A DNA stretch of 24,299 bases from a virus: positions 1-24,299 of the IMG/VR virus record IMGVR_UViG_3300005470_000020; one strand, 5' to 3'. Made by a program: the position numbers and the translations under genes. Below the pieces are notes generated by a model. It was not told where the DNA came from. It saw only the letters and a program-made list of their open reading frames with translations, and did no database searches. Positions 22,059 to 24,299 of the stretch are shown piece by piece; the first letter of the stretch is position 1, and each line of letters opens with the position of its first letter.

Positions 22059-22236
22059 AATAAAATTGGTTGAAAATTTACTCTCAAGGCATGGTTACGA
22101 TTTTTCAACCGATGAAATACGGGAACAAGTTTTAAAATTTGTTACTGAAGAGGAATTTTTTGAAGAGTATAAAAAACTAAAAGAGGATTTAAAAATCTCC
22201 GATGGATTTTATTATTGTCCAAACATTCCAAAATAG
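22042..22236 (+). CDS. Small helical protein, function unknown
   Basis: The 64-residue protein (MNLKNKIKLVENLLSRHGYD) is rich in Glu, Lys and Leu, predicted largely helical, ending in a tyrosine-rich GFYYCPNIPK. It starts 17 bases before the end of the membrane-protein frame. The charged pattern fits a small regulator or binding protein, but no family is recognised. Confidence 0.6.
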   Translation: MNLKNKIKLVENLLSRHGYDFSTDEIREQVLKFVTEEEFFEEYKKLKEDLKISDGFYYCPNIPK

Positions 22237-22246
22237 GAGATTAGAA

Positions 22247-22367
22247 ATGATATTTAACATTTTTAGACGATAGGCTGGATAAATTATTTGCCAAGTTTTC
22301 GAACGAAAAAAAAATGAAATTTTTTTTTGAATTACAGAATTTTTCTTATATTGTAATTGTTGAATAA
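22247..22367 (+). pseudogene. Possible small gene broken by one base near its start
   Basis: ATG at 22247 has a GGAG ribosome site (22237-22240) but stops after MIFNIFRR. If one T is removed from the T5 run at 22260-22264 the frame continues as LDDRLDKLFAKFSNEKKMKF to a stop at 22365-22367, a plausible helical peptide of about 39 residues. It could be decay, a sequencing error in a homopolymer, or chance. Confidence 0.28.
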
Positions 22368-22388
22368 ATCAATAATCAAAAAAACACT

Positions 22389-22520
22389 ATGTATAAAATT
22401 AAAAAATTTGATAAACGAGTGCTCGAAAATATCATCAGCAATGTAAAGGAGCAGGGCTTTGGTCACATAACGCCCCTTGAAAATCAAAATTGGGTTGAGT
22501 TCTTCGAAAAAAACTTATAA
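22389..22520 (+). CDS. Small protein (43 aa), function unknown
   Basis: MYKIKKFDKRVLENIISNVK continues to a stop at 22518-22520; the later part is HITPLENQNWVEFFEKNL. The base composition at codon third positions is richer in G/C than in neighbours (GTG CTC, ATC ATC AGC), a slight sign of a different origin. An upstream TTTG...TATATTGT pair at 22326-22354 could be its promoter. Family not recognised. Confidence 0.5.
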   Translation: MYKIKKFDKRVLENIISNVKEQGFGHITPLENQNWVEFFEKNL

Positions 22521-22550
22521 TGGTCTCATTTAATTTAAATAAAATTTACA

Positions 22551-22820
22551 ATGGAATATGACGTTCTAAAAATGAAAACTTTTGAATGGAAATGGATAAA
22601 TCTTCATTTTGTTTATAGAGTAGATAAAAAATTTCCATTCTCAAGCTTAAATAGGAGAAAGGAAATTGGAATTTGGTATAATCCTTCAGAAACCGTGAAT
22701 TTTGATGTTAAAAGGGCCTCCAAGACATGGGACAAACATTTAGACAGATGTTATGATATTGGATTGCGTGTTAATAGAAGTAAATTTTGGATAACAATTA
22801 AATTTAAAACTGGTAAATAA
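22551..22820 (+). CDS. Small basic beta-rich protein, function unknown
   Basis: The 89-residue protein has many Trp, Phe and Lys residues (FEWKWINLHFVYRVDKKFPF, EIGIWYNPSETVNFDVKRAS). The pattern suggests a small beta fold with a positively charged face. No motif of known families is seen. The gap before it (22521-22550) is short and A-rich with no clear ribosome site. Confidence 0.6.
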   Translation: MEYDVLKMKTFEWKWINLHFVYRVDKKFPFSSLNRRKEIGIWYNPSETVNFDVKRASKTWDKHLDRCYDIGLRVNRSKFWITIKFKTGK

Positions 22821-22841
22821 ATTAATAAAGAAAATGAATAT

Positions 22842-23075
22842 ATGAAACATTTAGATAATTTAAAAAAAATGAAAACTGATAAAGAAAAGTGGAGGTATAT
22901 CATTGATCTTTCTAAGGAGGAAAGGGAAAATTTAATCGTCATGTTAGATAACGACCAGACGTTTGTTGTTGAGAAAGGCTCTGATGATTATGTATATTTT
23001 CGTGATTATATTGGATGGTCTATTGGCGTACAATCGTTTCTTGCTGAACTTGGCATTCCTTATGAGGAAGTTTAG
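22842..23075 (+). CDS. Small protein with MKHLDNLK N-terminal module
   Basis: The 77-residue protein has a first 24-residue segment (MKHLDNLKKMKTDKEKWRYI-IDLS) repeated almost unchanged at the start of the partial gene at 24165. After that the two diverge. The rest is acidic and ends in a predicted helix (GWSIGVQSFLAELGIPYEEV). Function is unknown; the shared start suggests a common binding or targeting piece. The stop lies directly before the 19-bp inverted repeat. Confidence 0.6.
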   Translation: MKHLDNLKKMKTDKEKWRYIIDLSKEERENLIVMLDNDQTFVVEKGSDDYVYFRDYIGWSIGVQSFLAELGIPYEEV

Positions 23076-23120
23076 ATGAATTTGCACGATAACATTTGGA
23101 TTGTTATCGTGCAAATTCAT
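23076..23120. repeat. Perfect 19-bp inverted repeat with 7-base loop
   Basis: Left arm 23076-23094 and right arm 23102-23120 are exact reverse complements, beginning immediately after the stop codon of the 22842-23075 gene. No T-run follows on either strand, so it is not a standard intrinsic terminator. It could still stop polymerase, guide RNA processing, or be a repressor operator. Confidence 0.93.
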
Positions 23121-23185
23121 GTTCTTATCGGCCATCATGAAAAAATAAATTTTTATTTTGCTTTTTAATCTTTTATTCCGTAAAT

Positions 23186-23191
23186 TATAAT
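23186..23191 (+). promoter_or_regulatory. Possible -10 element before the 23211 operon
   Basis: TATAAT on the plus strand 20 bases before the ATG at 23211, with no good -35. It lies in the 135-base gap after the inverted repeat, where a new transcript would be expected. The start at 23211 has a GGAG ribosome site at 23201-23204. Confidence 0.3.
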
Positions 23192-23210
23192 CAATCAAAC
23201 GGAGTATGTT

Positions 23211-23348
23211 ATGAAAGAAGATATTGAATCTCGTATTGCTATATGTGAGGGTTTCCTGAAAGAATACATTGAAAACGGAGATGCATTATCTATTCGGGCA
23301 ACCGAGATTATACTGGACGAGCTCAGAAAAATGTTGGAGGAGGTATGA
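23211..23348 (+). CDS. Small helical protein (45 aa), function unknown
   Basis: MKEDIESRIAICEGFLKEYI leads to ATEIILDELRKMLEEV, a 45-residue acidic helical protein. It has a GGAG ribosome site 7 bases ahead and its stop overlaps the next start (ATGA). Amphipathic helices suggest a small oligomer or regulator. Family not recognised. Confidence 0.55.
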   Translation: MKEDIESRIAICEGFLKEYIENGDALSIRATEIILDELRKMLEEV

Positions 23349-23578
23349 CGGATAGGGCTATGTTACTGGGGCTTGCCAAAGAGAAAAATCTGTCTTATGA
23401 GGATTTTCTTGATGAGACGATAAAGCTTGCTAAAAAGAGGTTACACGAATGTGATGTGGAGACAAGGAATCCCGATGAACCAAATGATCCATTTTATAAT
23501 GGGTGGGAAAGAGGGGTTATTGATTGTGGACACATTCTAACAACCTTTATCAAGGATTCTTTTGTAATCCCAAGATAA
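23345..23578 (+). CDS. Small protein, function unknown
   Basis: The 77-residue protein has an acidic helical first half (LAKEKNLSYEDFLDETIKLA), then a conserved-looking DPFYNGWERGVIDCGHILTT. It is preceded by GGAGGAGG inside the end of the coupled upstream gene, so expression is probably strong. No family recognised. Confidence 0.6.
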   Translation: MTDRAMLLGLAKEKNLSYEDFLDETIKLAKKRLHECDVETRNPDEPNDPFYNGWERGVIDCGHILTTFIKDSFVIPR

Positions 23579-23579
23579 T

Positions 23580-23780
23580 ATGAGCAGTATAGTGATGAGT
23601 TATGGAACAATGGTTCCTCTTAAATCAGCTTTAGAAAATAGCGAACGAATTAAGATGATGGATCTTCTTCATAAGGATGATTCATGTATTGAACTGAATT
23701 ACGAAGGGACCTTGGCCTTCACAAACTATTATAGTTATAATGATGATTATTATAAGATAAAAAGAAAACAGAACAATTGA
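23580..23780 (+). CDS. Small protein, function unknown
   Basis: The 66-residue protein (MSSIVMSYGTMVPLKSALEN) ends in a tyrosine-rich YYSYNDDYYKIKRKQNN. It starts one base after the previous stop and its own stop overlaps the next ATG by 4 bases, placing it in the coupled 23211-24160 run. No domain is recognised. Confidence 0.55.
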   Translation: MSSIVMSYGTMVPLKSALENSERIKMMDLLHKDDSCIELNYEGTLAFTNYYSYNDDYYKIKRKQNN

Positions 23781-24160
23781 TGACGGAAGCGTCACAGCAA
23801 ATAGGAATGCCAAACATTTCAAATTTTCAAGAGAAAAAACTTGCTAAGATGGTTATGGAGCTTAGAGATCGTGAAGATCTTATTTGCTATGCTTATATAG
23901 TATCAGATTTTAAAGGTGAATTGATCTATTTTGGAAAGTGTATTGGATATGGTCTTCCATATGGGGTAAGCATTACTAATCCAGAAAAATATTATAGGGG
24001 AAGTGGTGCTGTGGTTCCACAAGCAGAGCCAAACGCCCTTTACACTAATGGAGTAACGTCTTCGGCAACATGGTTGTTCATGATTGATCCAGAAAATGGA
24101 GAACCAAAACCAGTTTATGTAGAACCAGAAATTATTGTATCACCATTCAAACTTAAATAA
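23777..24160 (+). CDS. Conserved phage protein of unknown function (GYGLPYG...NPEKYY family)
   Basis: The 127-residue protein has a core CYAYIVSDFKGELIYFGKCI then GYGLPYGVSITNPEKYY, followed by AVVPQAEPNALYTNGVTSSA-TWLFMIDP and an ending KPVYVEPEIIVSPFKLK. I recall this combination in conserved proteins of phages and proteobacteria without known function. The motif spacing suggests a compact beta domain. An alternative start at the second Met is possible. Confidence 0.6.
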   Translation: MMTEASQQIGMPNISNFQEKKLAKMVMELRDREDLICYAYIVSDFKGELIYFGKCIGYGLPYGVSITNPEKYYRGSGAVVPQAEPNALYTNGVTSSATWLFMIDPENGEPKPVYVEPEIIVSPFKLK

Positions 24161-24164
24161 AATT

Positions 24165-24299
24165 ATGAAACATTTAGATAACTTAAAAGAATTTAAAACT
24201 GATAGAGAAAAGTGGAAATACATTATTAATCTTTCTGTTTATCCACAAGATCTTAAAGGCAGATATACTTGGAATGAAGCTATGGAGGTCTGTGATGAG
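24165..24299 (+). CDS. Partial gene sharing the MKHLDNLK module (runs off the window)
   Basis: 45 codons open to the right edge. MKHLDNLKEFKTDREKWKYI-INLS matches the start of the 22842-23075 product at about four of five positions, then changes to VYPQDLKGRYTWNEAMEVC. It begins 4 bases after the previous stop. A GGAGG at 24284-24288 before an ATG at 24295 may mark the next gene. Confidence 0.5.
   Translation, partial: MKHLDNLKEFKTDREKWKYIINLSVYPQDLKGRYTWNEAMEVCDE

Noticed and set aside
23076-23168. 30-aa ORF (MNLHDNIWIVIVQIHVLIGH...) starting in the inverted repeat
   Set aside because: Its first half is dictated by the palindrome and the rest is low-complexity; no ribosome site of its own.

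Overview
The window is a strongly AT-rich piece of a T4-like myovirus genome (tailed phage). The evidence is an almost complete late morphogenesis cluster on the minus strand with recognisable T4-type proteins in T4-like order. Several proteins also carry motifs I associate with T4-like cyanophages and other aquatic T4-like phages. The host cannot be fixed from the sequence. A few promoter-like signals resemble Bacteroidota -33/-7 elements, but this is weak.

Layout. Late genes run right to left from 19494 to 1: a conserved virion-associated protein, a gp48/gp54-like tube cap, gp53, a gp27-like hub, a gp5-type OB-fold spike carrying a C-terminal S74 chaperone, a glycine-rich adhesin, gp25, gp6, a gp7-like wedge/structural protein with a LamG domain, a gp10/gp12-type collar protein, gp13, gp14, two tandem gp15 paralogs, gp16 (small terminase), gp17 (large terminase), a conserved small protein, a two-TM membrane protein, and a long tail fibre running off the left edge. 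Most of these genes abut or overlap by 1 to 17 bases. Where real gaps exist, a T4-late-promoter-like TATAAATA octamer sits just before the next start.

The standout is the large terminase. It is broken into two separated genes, each ending or beginning with a piece of an intein. An N-terminal half (5010-5372) stops 35 residues into an intein that begins exactly at the Walker A lysine. A C-terminal half (2527-4281) begins with 117 residues of intein ending in His-Asn, followed by the rest of the ATPase and nuclease. Between them lies a gene on the opposite strand (4331-4921) encoding a phage protein that does not look like a homing endonuclease. Splicing in trans would restore a P-loop reading SRQVGKTT and a 552-residue gp17. 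The split is close to the N-terminus, as in the atypically split TerL inteins such as AceL-TerL.

From 19583 to 24299 the plus strand carries small, tightly coupled, probably early or middle genes: a HAD phosphatase, a secreted beta-barrel-like protein, a zinc ribbon, a SLOG/Rossmann-type protein, a four-copy 36-bp tandem repeat within small overlapping reading frames, and many short unknowns. This segment also has a perfect 19-bp inverted repeat and a repeated N-terminal module. An exact 123-bp tandem duplication spans the collar-protein/gp13 junction in the late region.
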